A stretch of 57,109 nt of DNA from Bacteroidaceae bacterium (GCA_017621515.1 JAGASY010000032.1:1-57109), one strand, 5' to 3'; numbered from the stretch's first letter, positions 8,230 through 18,503 are shown. Translations and numbers: made by a program. Notes: generated by a model not told the origin, from the sequence alone.

Positions 8230-8284
8230 AAACTGTTTTAAATTTATTTTCGAGGAATTTCGAGAGGATTTTAAAACAGCTTCT
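8228..8284. terminator. Hairpin between convergent genes
   Basis: AGAAACTGTTTTAAA (8228-8242) pairs with TTTAAAACAGCTTCT (8270-8284) over 15 bp with one mismatch. It sits immediately after the DUF3943 stop and 84 bp from the end of the fimbrial operon, a suitable place for a two-way terminator. The arm shares the AGAAGCTGTTTTAAAA motif found also at 6398 and around 20257-20381. Confidence 0.5.
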
Positions 8285-8367
8285 TTAATCAAGTTAGCTG
8301 TTGCCACAGTGCTTGATTAGGCATGGCATAAGGAGAAATATACGCAATCGTTTTGTTGAAAGTTGAC

Positions 8368-9351
8368 TCACTTCTTGTTAGCCCTTTGCTGACTCAGTCT
8401 TTGCAGCACAGTATTCGGGGCGGCATCTTTCAATATGACAGTCTTGTCGGCATCGAGAAGATACAGAACTGGCATTGCTGGCAAATCATAAAGCATACGT
8501 TCATTTATGGAGCGTTTACTGTCATGTCCCACAATCCATCCGCATGGCATGTCGTGTTTAGTACGTTCCCATATTTCAGAATCGCTTTCCGTGTCAATGG
8601 CAAGCACTGTCAAGCACTTCTTTTCCTGTAGCTCAATTAGCATTTCGTTGGAAGCCAAAGAGTTTATAATCTCACCACAGTGCTCACATTCCGGATCATA
8701 GAATACCAGCAACATGTTATCCGCAGACTTTGTGCCGTGGAGCGTGCAGTGCCGATTTTTGTTGTCGATATATGCAAAATCTGTTGCCGTCATGCCGGGA
8801 CGGTTCTTTAATGCTACGTCAAGCAGACTGCGGGCACGTATTCTTCTGCTTTCATTTAATACTTCAGCGTCGATTTGACATTTTAGGAAAAGAATGAACA
8901 AGTCTTCATTGCGCATGGGAGAATTTGGTTCAGAAAGATATTTCTCAGCCAGTTCGGCAAGTATCAAAAATGCAGTCTTGTCTGTTCCGGCTTTCTTCAT
9001 GAGCAGGGCTACGGCTTTTTCCGCTGAAGAAGTGGGAGCGTACGGTAGCAGATAAATAAAGTTGGAAAAGTTGCGTTCCAAAAACTCTTGGTTATGACTT
9101 CGCAGGGTATCGCCAAAGTCCATTGCATCCCAGAAATGTTCTACCACATAAGATGAACGCTCGGATGAACTGCCGAGTGTTGCCGGAATAGCAGGCATCG
9201 GAAGTTCATCGCCGTTCTCATTGGAAACAGTTTGACTCTCGATATCAGCTGTGTTTGCATTCTCTTTTTTGCCGCAGGCAGCAAACGACAATGCCACGGC
9301 AATTATCCATAAGAGTTGTCTCACTCGTATTTTATAATTATGATGTTTCAT
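8368..9351 (-). CDS. DUF5106/thioredoxin-like lipoprotein of the fimbrial operon
   Basis: A 327-residue lipoprotein when started at 9351; the signal sequence ends in a lipobox with C26 (LSFAAC). The N-terminal part (about 65-190, FWDAMDFGDT and IYLLPYAP) matches DUF5106, and the C-terminal part is a thioredoxin-like fold with a C222-E-H-C225 active site. This suggests a periplasmic or outer-membrane thiol oxidoreductase. The upstream tip-like gene stops at 9353, one base before this ATG, so the two are translationally coupled. A longer frame from 9381 would add 10 residues but spoil the signal peptide. A role in disulphide handling of the fimbrial tip is inference from coupling. Confidence 0.8.
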   Translation of the reverse strand: MKHHNYKIRVRQLLWIIAVALSFAACGKKENANTADIESQTVSNENGDELPMPAIPATLGSSSERSSYVVEHFWDAMDFGDTLRSHNQEFLERNFSNFIYLLPYAPTSSAEKAVALLMKKAGTDKTAFLILAELAEKYLSEPNSPMRNEDLFILFLKCQIDAEVLNESRRIRARSLLDVALKNRPGMTATDFAYIDNKNRHCTLHGTKSADNMLLVFYDPECEHCGEIINSLASNEMLIELQEKKCLTVLAIDTESDSEIWERTKHDMPCGWIVGHDSKRSINERMLYDLPAMPVLYLLDADKTVILKDAAPNTVLQRLSQQRANKK

Positions 9352-9352
9352 A

Positions 9353-12300
9353 CTATTCAACGTCACGCACACAACGGACATAATAATTCTGATTATTATT
9401 TTCCGGACTTAAGGCGAAGGTGTGCGTTCCTGTTGCTACGAGAAGACGCTTGTCACCAGTTCCCAATGCTCTTCCATTAATGTCAAAATATTCGTGTGTA
9501 CATGATAACATAATATCGCTGCCTGTTATCAGTCCCAAGTTGCGCATTATGGAGATTTCCTTTTGGTTAGGGACGCGCCAATTGGTAAATCCATTATACT
9601 TATTGTTATTAAGAGTCTTGCAAGGATCATTTTCAATTGCTGTAATAAGTTTATCGGTATCAGTATTTTCATCTTTCTTTCTTATGAGTATTTTATCTTC
9701 TGATTTCGAATACTCAAATTTCCTTGCACACATATTATATTGTTGATTAGTTATGTCATGAATAGGCAATGGAGTATCGCGATAAGGACGCACAGATCTT
9801 GCATCGTAATATTTGAGGGAAACTGTATTTTCTCCTTCAGATATAAATGCTTGTGTAGTACCGTCTTTGTCCTTATTATTATCCACCATTATCAAGGAGA
9901 GATTCGTACCAAGATTACGCACACAACGCACCTCCCAACAACCAATAGTCCATGAGTGACCAAAATTACTTACCGAAAGACCTTCCATCGCCCACAATAC
10001 TTTTCGGTCGCTTGAATATGCCTTGAACCGCGTGTTATCTTGTTTATCTCCATGCTTATTTTTGGGGGCACCTTGTGGATAATATAGTTTATCTCCTACT
10101 CCCGAATAATCCATCAAAGGTGTGGTAAGTGAATTTCGACCGAGAATAATACGCAGATACTTGCCCATAGTGGGGATGTACCAACGCACTTCATCTACGT
10201 CTATTCTCCCATCGCCATTATTGTCGCGATTACGGTTGGCACATGCATTGGCAGCCTCCATGAACTGGTTAAGGTCTGTTATTTTGCTAAGTCCACCGGG
10301 CTGAGGTTCATAGTCAGTGCTGAACCCAATACTACCCATACCTGTGTTGTTGCGAACCTCATCTTCCGTCACCGTAGTTTTCAGCATCGGCACTGTAAGC
10401 ACATTGTCGCTCTTGCTTGGCAACGTATATGCCGGATAATTCACTCCTTGTGTATTCACCGCTCCTATGGTCTGCACTTGGGTCTTATCAAGTACTTTGT
10501 CCCATTGATAATTAATGCGGTCTGCCCAGTTTATATAATGTAAATAATTGTTCCTGCCATTAGACTCGGATTCTACATGCTGCGAAACCGCTCTCAGATT
10601 AAGCCCTCTGCTCTCATTGCGGTGCTCCACTCCCAACGCACCAATATTTTCACTCATGTTCACATTGTAATAGGTTTGGATGGATTTCTGCGAGAAAGAA
10701 TATTTCGACAAGACATACAGGCTCTCTTTGTCGGGAGATATGCGTCGGTTGACTTTTATCCAGCAATAGCGCGAAGGCTGATTGACATATTTCTTCCAAC
10801 GTCCTCCGGTTTCGTCGGCACTGGTTTCATACACATTCTCATTGACGTGTACAGTGTACCATTTGTCCTTAGTATCGCTTTTGTCAGTATCACCGGCTGT
10901 ATGCGGATGCCCTTCCAAATCAATCATTTCAGTGATTTTTATAATCTTCTCATTACGTTCTTTCTCCTTGGGATATGGAGCAAGTACGTCTTGTCCTGTT
11001 GTTGGGATAAATTCAATCCAGTTATAATATATCGAGTCAAAATCATTGTAGTTGTCCTCGTTAATGTCATAAAGCACACCGTTTTCGTATGCTTGTATGA
11101 TAAAGCCGAATCCGTTACCTATCTCCTTGTCCTGTCCGGTACGCTCCGCATTCGAAAGGCACACGTTGAACACTCCATAGTGGGCATCAAGGTCATAAGT
11201 GCCTCCAGTGATGCGTGTGACTGTTCCTTCCATGCCCGGTACGGTTTCATCTGTAAGCGAACTGCTGAACGCTTCCACGTATATTGAATTGACACCGGCA
11301 ATATGTATATTATATGTATAATCAGTATTGCGGCGGCATTTGAAGTCCTGCGCTTTTTCCTCTTCCTTTTCACCTTCGCAATAGCCCAGATGCACGGTAA
11401 ATACAGCATTGCCGAATGTGGTCTCACCATGAGCCGTATCCTCAGGGTTTTTATCCTTTATATTGCCCGGAACTACCTGACAGCGTATTTCCACAAAAGT
11501 GGCTGTATTGTTGATTTCCCATTTGTCTGTACCGCACAAACTTTTGTATATGCCTGTGTTGACTTGGATATTAGTGTTGTTACTGCCATCATTACTGGCA
11601 ACAGCCTTATATTCTGCCTCACGGTCATTATAGGTGAGCACACCTTCCAGTCCCTCGTGCTTGTTTTCCATCTGATAAAAGTCAAAGGTATATGTCCCAG
11701 CGGTCTTTCCGCTTTCTATATATGCAGTACTAAAAGGTTTTGTATCAGCTAAGGCATTAGCGGTGTTGTTTTGTGCCGTCACAGTCATTCCAGCCACATT
11801 GCGGCTATTCAGTGCGGCAATGACATTTCCATCATCTTTTCCCGAGCGTTCATACACCCAACTTTCCTTAGGGACATTACGCACACTATAGCTCTGTGGT
11901 ATAATAGTCACTCCATTATCTGGAATAAGATTGAAGGTGACATGCGACACAAGTCTTCTAAGATGGATGGCGCCACGCAGTTCATACACTCCCTTGCCTG
12001 TAGTCGGGATATATACCGGCTGTGCATTTTTACTGTCTTCCCAATCGACCAATCCATGATTCAAGTTATTTTCATAATACACACCGCACATGGGAAGCAC
12101 ATCAAGTGGCATAGACACGCTTGTAGTGCCGTCCACCACAGGTGCCAGCACAGATATGGCGCAAAACTTCTCCCACGTATCGGCTTCTTCGAGGAAAGTT
12201 TTCAAAATACCGTCCTCGTATGTCACAGTACCATCGTCAGCTACAGAATATCTTCTCGCATTTGTATTGTCTATATTTGCCACAGCTGCAATATAGCTCG

Positions 12301-12646
12301 GTCCCGATACTGTTTCGATATCGTCAATCTTGTGCAGTACATGACTGTCGGTATGACTGGGGTCAATTGTGACAGCTTTGCTTGTAGCTTTTCCGGTAGT
12401 GGCACTATACACTCGCAGCCACAACGACTCCACGCGGTTTGCATGGTCTTCTGGCAGCTGTGCGCGTGTCTGCACCTGCATATCGGGTATTACCACATCC
12501 ACGCTAATCCTTGCCGGTGCTCCCGCCACCGTGAAATCAAGTTCTGAAGCATCATCATCGCTGCACGAAAATGCCGTGCCCGTCATCACTATTGTCAGTA
12601 GCTTTATCAGCACATTTATGTATGTATAACTTTTCGACAGTCTCAT
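9353..12646 (-). CDS. DUF4906-type fimbrial tip-like lipoprotein
   Basis: A 1097-residue lipoprotein. Lipobox TAFSC puts the acylated cysteine at 28, followed by SDDD, which fits the acidic lipoprotein export signal that directs Bacteroidetes lipoproteins to the cell surface. A TRA motif (VQTRAQLPED) follows shortly, as in other fimbrillin-superfamily proteins. The mid-region (YTYNIHIAGVNSIYVEAF) fits DUF4906. The C-terminal ~130 residues (GFTNWRVPNQKEISIMRNLG ... NYYVRCVRDVE) look like a FISUMP/C-type-lectin-like domain, and an earlier copy lies near DEVRWYIPTMGKYL. In Mfa-type loci such large proteins form the tip adhesin. It lies 14 bp after the accessory subunit gene. Binding target unknown. 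Confidence 0.82.
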   Translation of the reverse strand: MRLSKSYTYINVLIKLLTIVMTGTAFSCSDDDASELDFTVAGAPARISVDVVIPDMQVQTRAQLPEDHANRVESLWLRVYSATTGKATSKAVTIDPSHTDSHVLHKIDDIETVSGPSYIAAVANIDNTNARRYSVADDGTVTYEDGILKTFLEEADTWEKFCAISVLAPVVDGTTSVSMPLDVLPMCGVYYENNLNHGLVDWEDSKNAQPVYIPTTGKGVYELRGAIHLRRLVSHVTFNLIPDNGVTIIPQSYSVRNVPKESWVYERSGKDDGNVIAALNSRNVAGMTVTAQNNTANALADTKPFSTAYIESGKTAGTYTFDFYQMENKHEGLEGVLTYNDREAEYKAVASNDGSNNTNIQVNTGIYKSLCGTDKWEINNTATFVEIRCQVVPGNIKDKNPEDTAHGETTFGNAVFTVHLGYCEGEKEEEKAQDFKCRRNTDYTYNIHIAGVNSIYVEAFSSSLTDETVPGMEGTVTRITGGTYDLDAHYGVFNVCLSNAERTGQDKEIGNGFGFIIQAYENGVLYDINEDNYNDFDSIYYNWIEFIPTTGQDVLAPYPKEKERNEKIIKITEMIDLEGHPHTAGDTDKSDTKDKWYTVHVNENVYETSADETGGRWKKYVNQPSRYCWIKVNRRISPDKESLYVLSKYSFSQKSIQTYYNVNMSENIGALGVEHRNESRGLNLRAVSQHVESESNGRNNYLHYINWADRINYQWDKVLDKTQVQTIGAVNTQGVNYPAYTLPSKSDNVLTVPMLKTTVTEDEVRNNTGMGSIGFSTDYEPQPGGLSKITDLNQFMEAANACANRNRDNNGDGRIDVDEVRWYIPTMGKYLRIILGRNSLTTPLMDYSGVGDKLYYPQGAPKNKHGDKQDNTRFKAYSSDRKVLWAMEGLSVSNFGHSWTIGCWEVRCVRNLGTNLSLIMVDNNKDKDGTTQAFISEGENTVSLKYYDARSVRPYRDTPLPIHDITNQQYNMCARKFEYSKSEDKILIRKKDENTDTDKLITAIENDPCKTLNNNKYNGFTNWRVPNQKEISIMRNLGLITGSDIMLSCTHEYFDINGRALGTGDKRLLVATGTHTFALSPENNNQNYYVRCVRDVE

Positions 12647-12660
12647 ATTGCATTTTGATA

Positions 12661-13938
12661 TTATTCAAATCTTATATCTCCCGCTGTGCGCTTATCCCAC
12701 GGGCACACCGTATAATTTATCGTAAGCTTCCGTTTAGGATTTTCAGGCGAGCCGGTAAGTTCAAAACGGTATATATGGTTGCGTAGCAGATAATAGTAGT
12801 GTTCTGTGACTTCTGGAGTGGTCTTGTCTGCATAGTCGGCAATATCCACAATATAGCCCAATAGTTCTGTATCCTTCCCCGGTTTCTTTATCTGAAGTTT
12901 GATTGCAGGTCGCAACACATCACCCGGTTTCAATTCGCTCATGTCAAACTCCGGCACGTATGCGGCATACACAGGTTTGCCGTCTTCATTGTTGCCTGCC
13001 GGAAACATTTCAAGTTCGCTGCCTTGTTCCGGGGTCACGTAAGGCAATGTCGGTGTTTTCACCTGTTCAGTCTCTACATACCAATTCGGATTCTCCTTCA
13101 TGTCGCATATCAATGTTCCCGTCTTGTTGTAACGTGACACTGATGCTACTTTCACACCACATTCACTGTCTCTCTGACCTTCATACAAGTTGTCTATTAT
13201 CTCTATTTTCGCTACAGCGCGCAGCATCATTACCGGGTCATCTTTATCGGCAATATTCAAAACCGCACCCGGCTGGATGTCAGTGGTCTTTATCTCAAAC
13301 TTTTTCACACCGCACATCGGAATTCCTCGTTCTCCGTTCTTGTACGGTTGCCACGGTGCTGATGGCAGCATATATGGTATATGGCGCGACTGCTCCACCA
13401 CATTTGTCAGAGTAGTTTCGCCTACCACCAGCGAGAGACCGTCATAGTCAGACCCAAAGCTATGCCAGTTGGCAAGCACCATAATGGCCAATTTCTCTTG
13501 AGCCACTTCGCCAGTCTTTAGCTCCGACGACACCGGAAGCAGACCTTGCAGCGTATATAATCTTTCTTTTTCTTCAGTGTTGGCAACCACATTCACCATC
13601 AGCGGAACAAAACGCTCCTGAAACACCATTTTCGTGGTGCCATCAGCGGCAGTTGTTTCTTTGAATATCAGTATATAATAGTCTTCCCCCTCTATATCTA
13701 TACGGTTCTCCTCATTGGTATTATCATCATTCGACAGCTCCGGAGCGCGTGTCACGCTTCCTGTATAGTCCGCTGTAAAGTGGAGTGAAACGGTCACTGT
13801 GTTATGCGTTTCGTCCGGTTCGTCTTGCAACACGGCATCATTGCTCGCATCACACGATGCAAGCAGCCATATTGCTCCCGCCAGCAGGACGAGACGGCGC
13901 AAAACATTCCTATTCCACAATTCTTTACAAATCCGCAT
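12661..13938 (-). CDS. Fimbrillin-superfamily accessory subunit (lipoprotein)
   Basis: A 425-residue lipoprotein with lipobox LLASC near residue 29 and a TRA motif shortly after (GSVTRAPELS), as in FimA/Mfa-type pilins. The C-terminus (HIYRFELTGSPENPKRKLTI, then YTVCPWDKRTAGDIRFE) matches the terminal strand region of fimbrillin proteins that takes part in strand exchange. Position between the Mfa2-type anchor and the tip-like gene suggests a minor subunit linking stalk and tip. It overlaps the upstream anchor gene by 14 bp. Paralogue assignment (Mfa3- or Mfa4-like) cannot be made by eye. Confidence 0.78.
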   Translation of the reverse strand: MRICKELWNRNVLRRLVLLAGAIWLLASCDASNDAVLQDEPDETHNTVTVSLHFTADYTGSVTRAPELSNDDNTNEENRIDIEGEDYYILIFKETTAADGTTKMVFQERFVPLMVNVVANTEEKERLYTLQGLLPVSSELKTGEVAQEKLAIMVLANWHSFGSDYDGLSLVVGETTLTNVVEQSRHIPYMLPSAPWQPYKNGERGIPMCGVKKFEIKTTDIQPGAVLNIADKDDPVMMLRAVAKIEIIDNLYEGQRDSECGVKVASVSRYNKTGTLICDMKENPNWYVETEQVKTPTLPYVTPEQGSELEMFPAGNNEDGKPVYAAYVPEFDMSELKPGDVLRPAIKLQIKKPGKDTELLGYIVDIADYADKTTPEVTEHYYYLLRNHIYRFELTGSPENPKRKLTINYTVCPWDKRTAGDIRFE

Positions 13939-14968
13939 TACTGAGCACTACTCTCCATGAATTGATGATTACAGAGGTACTTAGCCACTTGTGATTGGAA
14001 TCGAGAAAGAAGGTCATGTTATACTCATCCTGTCGGTCAAGATATTCCTGATTGCTCATTTCCCTGTTGTAATTGCCCTTCACAAGCAGCGCATAATCTA
14101 TCACAGGTATTGACAGCACCTTGCTGCCGTCTTTTGCATTTACTGTCAGCATGGGGCGACGGGATACGTTCCAGTCACGCATCACCAGACGACTTACTGT
14201 GATCTCGGCCACAACGGCCTTTACACCAGTCACTGTGCCGTCTTCACCCGTCACTCCTGCTTCTCCGCCATATTTACTCCATGCTTCGTATCTTACAAGT
14301 CCGCCCTCCATCAGATGGTTGTCGGCATCAAGCCATGCATTCTCGTCTTCAATTGCAAACTCGAAGTCGTTGCAGTCAAGGTCTTCACCCGACATCTGCT
14401 GCAGCACTATACGAAACACATTGGTATCCTTAATCAGCGGAACAGTACAAGTATATTCTCCGCCGTCCTCCAAAGACGGCAGGGTTACATCAATGCTTCC
14501 ATAAAACAAGGGATGAAGATCGTCATCACAATATGCCATGCCCATAGCATCAGTCTTTGTGTTAAGGCTACACACCAAGTCTGTCCGGGCAGAACGTGAC
14601 GGATTGCCCAAGGTGAACGATTCACCGTTGTCCAATCCGCACCATGCCACTATATGATAGTCGCCCGGCGCAAGCGGCAGCTCCATAGCATAGCCTTCCG
14701 CAGCAAGATGTTCGCCACGGTCAGTGCCCTGCCACACAAGATTGCCGTCGCCGTCGAAGGCATATACAGCCACAGACCCAACTTCATGGGCAAAGGCATC
14801 GGCATGTTTCATGTTGTAATCGTAACGGAACATCAGGCGATACACCGCCGAACAGTCTCCTTGGTCCTCGTAGATTACGTTGTCGCACGATGTGACCAAG
14901 ACTGTTGCCAATGTCATTATTACAAATATAACAGTCCGATACATACCTATATATGATGGCTTCTTCAT
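13925..14968 (-). CDS. FimB/Mfa2-family fimbrial anchor subunit
   Basis: A 347-residue lipoprotein. The signal sequence ends in VTSC with the cysteine at 28, and the mature protein starts CDNVIYEDQGDCSAVYRLMF, which is the signature start of Mfa2/FimB anchors. In Porphyromonas these cap the base of the fimbria, fix it in the outer membrane and limit its length. It follows the Mfa1-type gene by 45 bp and overlaps the next gene by 14 bp. Family assignment is firm. Confidence 0.88.
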   Translation of the reverse strand: MKKPSYIGMYRTVIFVIMTLATVLVTSCDNVIYEDQGDCSAVYRLMFRYDYNMKHADAFAHEVGSVAVYAFDGDGNLVWQGTDRGEHLAAEGYAMELPLAPGDYHIVAWCGLDNGESFTLGNPSRSARTDLVCSLNTKTDAMGMAYCDDDLHPLFYGSIDVTLPSLEDGGEYTCTVPLIKDTNVFRIVLQQMSGEDLDCNDFEFAIEDENAWLDADNHLMEGGLVRYEAWSKYGGEAGVTGEDGTVTGVKAVVAEITVSRLVMRDWNVSRRPMLTVNAKDGSKVLSIPVIDYALLVKGNYNREMSNQEYLDRQDEYNMTFFLDSNHKWLSTSVIINSWRVVLSNADL

Positions 14969-15013
14969 CTTGTTTTATGAAATTAATTATTATGAAACAA
15001 ACGATTCAAACAC

Positions 15014-16783
15014 TTATTTCAAATCGACAGTGCTCTTCACTACGCGCCAAGAAAGAACCTTGATACGAGCTGCAAGATAAGATTCCTCCTCCGGCTGCTC
15101 CGGAATAATAACTTCGTCCGGATCATACACAGGAGTACCAAAGCCTTTTACACCACTTATCACTACCTGATAAGAGTGGTTGCGCACCACACCGTATGCA
15201 CCAACGCTGACCTCTTCCTCTGTATCTTCAGTAGCAGGTGTTATCTTTCCGAGGTGACGGATTCTTGCATTATAATAGGTCAGACCTTCTTTCCACACCT
15301 TCACTTTTCCAATTTCTGCCTTAAGTTGCGAGTTCACCTTGTCTATTGTCGCACTTTCTTCTGCATTCTTTGACAGATAGAAAGTGTAGCTCTTTGCCGA
15401 TTCCTTAAGCTGCACATAGGTGTCATTACCTTCAGTGACAAATTGCATCATGTCTGAGTCAATCTTTAGCCTACGATTTTCGTTTTCCGGATCCTTGTAA
15501 AATATAGACAAGTAGTTTGCCATAGCTTTAAACACACCGATTGTATCACTACGTAAACCCTTCCATTCTGCAAATTGGAAAGGTGTTCCGTCAGATTTGA
15601 CAAGCTGTCCCGCTACGAGTATCTCCGTTTCATTGACGCGGTTAGTCAGTGCAGTAGCTGTGCCTTCGGCATTAAAAGGCGATGCATTTTCCTGAACATA
15701 AGTGTAGTTTATGTTATCTCCTGTTCCATACACCACATTACCGCTCTCATCCACACTACCAACTTTGAAAGAAGCATCTTCAAGGCTATGGTTCGCATGT
15801 CCTGTTCCTGCTTCTGCTGGGTTCATCGCCCAAAAAGAGCGGTAGTAATTAGGCCATGTCCAATTGATGATGCCAAGGTCATTGTCTTTCCATGCCGGAT
15901 TGATGTTCTTGAACAAATAAGAAGATGTGGTCTCTGTGGCAATGTTCCATCCTAAGAATTTTACATATACGTCACAATTTTCCACACTCGAAGCGCCATC
16001 ATCTTCAAATTCAGTACCAGTATAATTACCAGTATAATACAAAGTTTCGCCATTTTCAAGTGTGATGTTTTCTTTGTCGTTGCTTTTTTGGATGTCAACA
16101 CCTACACTTACTTTTGCAAGCACACGCTCCACATATATATCCACTGGGTTGTCTTTGGCTTCAGCTTCTGTTGGCTTAAAGGCTTCTTTTATGCCGTCAA
16201 CAGCCATCATCTTCACACCATTTTTAGAAGAATATACACTGCTGCTCATCACAAACAAATTATCAGTTTCATCCAAACGGTAGTCTTTTACTATCTTAGA
16301 CAAATCATCCAGTGACTTGCTTTTATGGTCATCTATATTCAAATTAAGTATGGCAACGATTTTAACAGGAATCAATTCTTCATTTGTAGTGTTAATAACA
16401 ACTGTAGATTCCAAAATTTTCTCTACATTCGGTATTTCACTACCTGCATCAATTGTAAGAGATTTCTTGTAATTCACATTTTCGCCTGTAGTTGCATCTT
16501 TAACCACATTTGCTGGATTTCCTTCTTCATTGAAGAAATAAAAAATGGCATTTTCAATTTTGTTTTCATCTCCTTCGCCTTTTTCATATTGGGCATCATT
16601 CGGATCGCCATTCATCGTTGCACGTGTGCCTTCATTCGCCGCCATCACGTTCACTGAAAGATAAAGGTTCTGCGAAGTTCCGTCAGGTGTTGTTCCGCCA
16701 CCATCGTCAACATCATCACTGTTTGAGCAGGCAATCATGCCAATGGCACAAAAGGCTCCTAATAAAAACTTAATACTCTTCAT
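15014..16783 (-). CDS. Mfa1-family major fimbrial subunit
   Basis: A 589-residue lipoprotein precursor (MKSIKFLLGAFCAIGMIAC, cysteine 19). A GTRAT site near residue 54 is the likely place where an Arg-specific or similar protease removes the N-terminal strand before polymerisation, as known for FimA/Mfa1. The C-terminus (ESYLAARIKVLSWRVV, STVDLK) is the conserved donor-strand segment of Mfa1-type pilins. It is thus the stalk protein. The gene is preceded by a 147-bp gap after the DUF3868 gene, longer than others in the operon, so separate regulation of the abundant subunit is possible. Confidence 0.88.
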   Translation of the reverse strand: MKSIKFLLGAFCAIGMIACSNSDDVDDGGGTTPDGTSQNLYLSVNVMAANEGTRATMNGDPNDAQYEKGEGDENKIENAIFYFFNEEGNPANVVKDATTGENVNYKKSLTIDAGSEIPNVEKILESTVVINTTNEELIPVKIVAILNLNIDDHKSKSLDDLSKIVKDYRLDETDNLFVMSSSVYSSKNGVKMMAVDGIKEAFKPTEAEAKDNPVDIYVERVLAKVSVGVDIQKSNDKENITLENGETLYYTGNYTGTEFEDDGASSVENCDVYVKFLGWNIATETTSSYLFKNINPAWKDNDLGIINWTWPNYYRSFWAMNPAEAGTGHANHSLEDASFKVGSVDESGNVVYGTGDNINYTYVQENASPFNAEGTATALTNRVNETEILVAGQLVKSDGTPFQFAEWKGLRSDTIGVFKAMANYLSIFYKDPENENRRLKIDSDMMQFVTEGNDTYVQLKESAKSYTFYLSKNAEESATIDKVNSQLKAEIGKVKVWKEGLTYYNARIRHLGKITPATEDTEEEVSVGAYGVVRNHSYQVVISGVKGFGTPVYDPDEVIIPEQPEEESYLAARIKVLSWRVVKSTVDLK

Positions 16784-16930
16784 AATAACAATTTTGTTTA
16801 TTGATAAATTAATATTTTATTGATAGTCTTTCTAATACATTATGCTGTGTTTGGGTGTTCAGTTCTCGTCTTCTTCTCTTAAGAAAAAGCCTGTGCAAGC
16901 GTACTTCTCCTGTCCAGCCCCACGAAAACG

Positions 16931-18391
16931 TCATTTCTTTCCTGCTTTTTTCATCCTCTTTTCCGCCTCCGCTATCACGACATCCGCTTCAGCCCTGCCG
17001 CCTTTCTGCGCTTCCTCAAGCAGGGTCTTGGCGCGCTCATAGTCCTTGGTGAGAAAAGCATACACTCCGCGCGCATAGGCGGCTTCTGGCGAATCTCCGG
17101 CTTTGTCGAGATAGCGCGCAGACGACACATAGTCCCCACGCTGCATAGCGGCATTGGCTGCATTGAGATTGGCGGCGGCATCGTCAGGATACATCTTCAC
17201 CGCCACATCGAACACCTCGCAGAATTTGTCGCTTCCCTGCTCATAGCTTCCTGCAAGCAGATACAGTTCGTTGAGGCTCAGTTTGTGCGGCTGTGTCTGC
17301 ATGATGCGTTCTATGTCATATATATCCGTGAAATTGCGGACTATATATCTGATGCAATAGTCGGTACGGCGCAACGACGGATAGCAGTTGTTCAACAGAA
17401 ACCTGTATTCATCGGGATAAGCCCGTTTGATGGCTGCCTCCTTGGCATCCGGATCCATGTGGCTGTCTATCATGGCAAGAATTTCGTTGCGATGCTCCAT
17501 GTTCGACTGTTCGACAAAGCGTTTCAGCCCTTCCCAGTTCTCCGGCTCATATTCTGCGCATATCACTCCCTCATCGAAGCGGTACAACCGTTGCAAATGC
17601 GTTTTCAATGCCTCCACGCGCCCCTTCGCCAGCATGGTGTTGTGGCTGTACGGACTTTCCGGTGAAGCAAATCCTTTCAAATCTACATTCAGTATGGTTA
17701 TGTCCTTGTCGTTGCGCACAGTGTCTATGCTTGCATTTATCTTCCCTATCTCAATCTGGTTGTTCATGATTTCGGGCTTCAACACAGTCTTGTTCACCTC
17801 GAATATGACGTATGCCGTACCGGTGATGGAATCGGTCTTCACCCCTTGCGCCTTAGGGCTTACGTAGAGCATCTCCGGAAAATATTCGACATAGCCGGTC
17901 GATAGCACTCTCAGTGTCCACTCGTCGAGTATTGAACTACAGCATCCGTACTCAGAGCAGGCAAGCTCGAAGGAGGCACCGGACATCCAGTCTTCATACG
18001 GAACGATGGCATGATAGGCAAGACTGTCGGGACGACTCCCTGCTTTCAGCACGGTCTCGTCCTTTCCTGTGAGCATATACCCGCCATTGCGCATATATGA
18101 ATAATAGCGACGGCGACCATAGACTCCCACAGACGGAAGTTCTACAGCCTCTTTGCCCTTGACCATGCGTGGTGTGAGCAGTACGGCACGAGTGCTCTTG
18201 ACGTCCAGATGCGACAGGTTTATATCGAGGTCAACCTCTATGTTGCTGCCGTTGCGGTCGATGCCGACATCGGCCACAGCCACCCGGTCCTCGTTCTGTG
18301 ACTTCTGATTCTGTGCCTTCATAGTCTGCGCCATAAGCGTTTGCAGTCCTCCGGCAATTAGAACGGATAATATGATGATAGTTTTTTTCAT
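16931..18391 (-). CDS. DUF3868 protein with OmpA-like and TPR-like parts
   Basis: A 486-residue exported protein when started at 18391 (MKKTIIILSVLIAGGLQTL, cleavage after LMA). Residues ~25-170 carry the DUF3868 pattern (VELPSVGVYGRRRYYSYMRN ... YGCCSSILDEW). The middle (DVDLKGFASPESPYSHN, LAKGRVEALKTHL) resembles the OmpA-like peptidoglycan-binding region, and the end (AANLNAANAAMQRGDY, YARGVYAFLTKDYERAK) looks like TPR helices. DUF3868 genes commonly lead Mfa-type fimbrial loci with a DUF3575 gene. Probable outer-membrane assembly or anchoring factor. A longer start at 18406 adds only five residues. Confidence 0.82.
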   Translation of the reverse strand: MKKTIIILSVLIAGGLQTLMAQTMKAQNQKSQNEDRVAVADVGIDRNGSNIEVDLDINLSHLDVKSTRAVLLTPRMVKGKEAVELPSVGVYGRRRYYSYMRNGGYMLTGKDETVLKAGSRPDSLAYHAIVPYEDWMSGASFELACSEYGCCSSILDEWTLRVLSTGYVEYFPEMLYVSPKAQGVKTDSITGTAYVIFEVNKTVLKPEIMNNQIEIGKINASIDTVRNDKDITILNVDLKGFASPESPYSHNTMLAKGRVEALKTHLQRLYRFDEGVICAEYEPENWEGLKRFVEQSNMEHRNEILAMIDSHMDPDAKEAAIKRAYPDEYRFLLNNCYPSLRRTDYCIRYIVRNFTDIYDIERIMQTQPHKLSLNELYLLAGSYEQGSDKFCEVFDVAVKMYPDDAAANLNAANAAMQRGDYVSSARYLDKAGDSPEAAYARGVYAFLTKDYERAKTLLEEAQKGGRAEADVVIAEAEKRMKKAGKK

Positions 18392-18503
18392 ATATTCTTG
18401 CTTCAATTAAACGATGTGGCTTGTTGTTCTTTCGGGATGAAACACTTTTTGTGTCGGAATACAGTCCGTCTGAGGTAGGGATTCCATCAGGCGAGACTTA
18501 CGT

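Noticed and set aside
10577..12547. Two plus-strand frames of 236 and 258 codons within the tip-like gene
   Set aside because: Antisense to a well-supported 1097-residue lipoprotein gene; no start context or family match.
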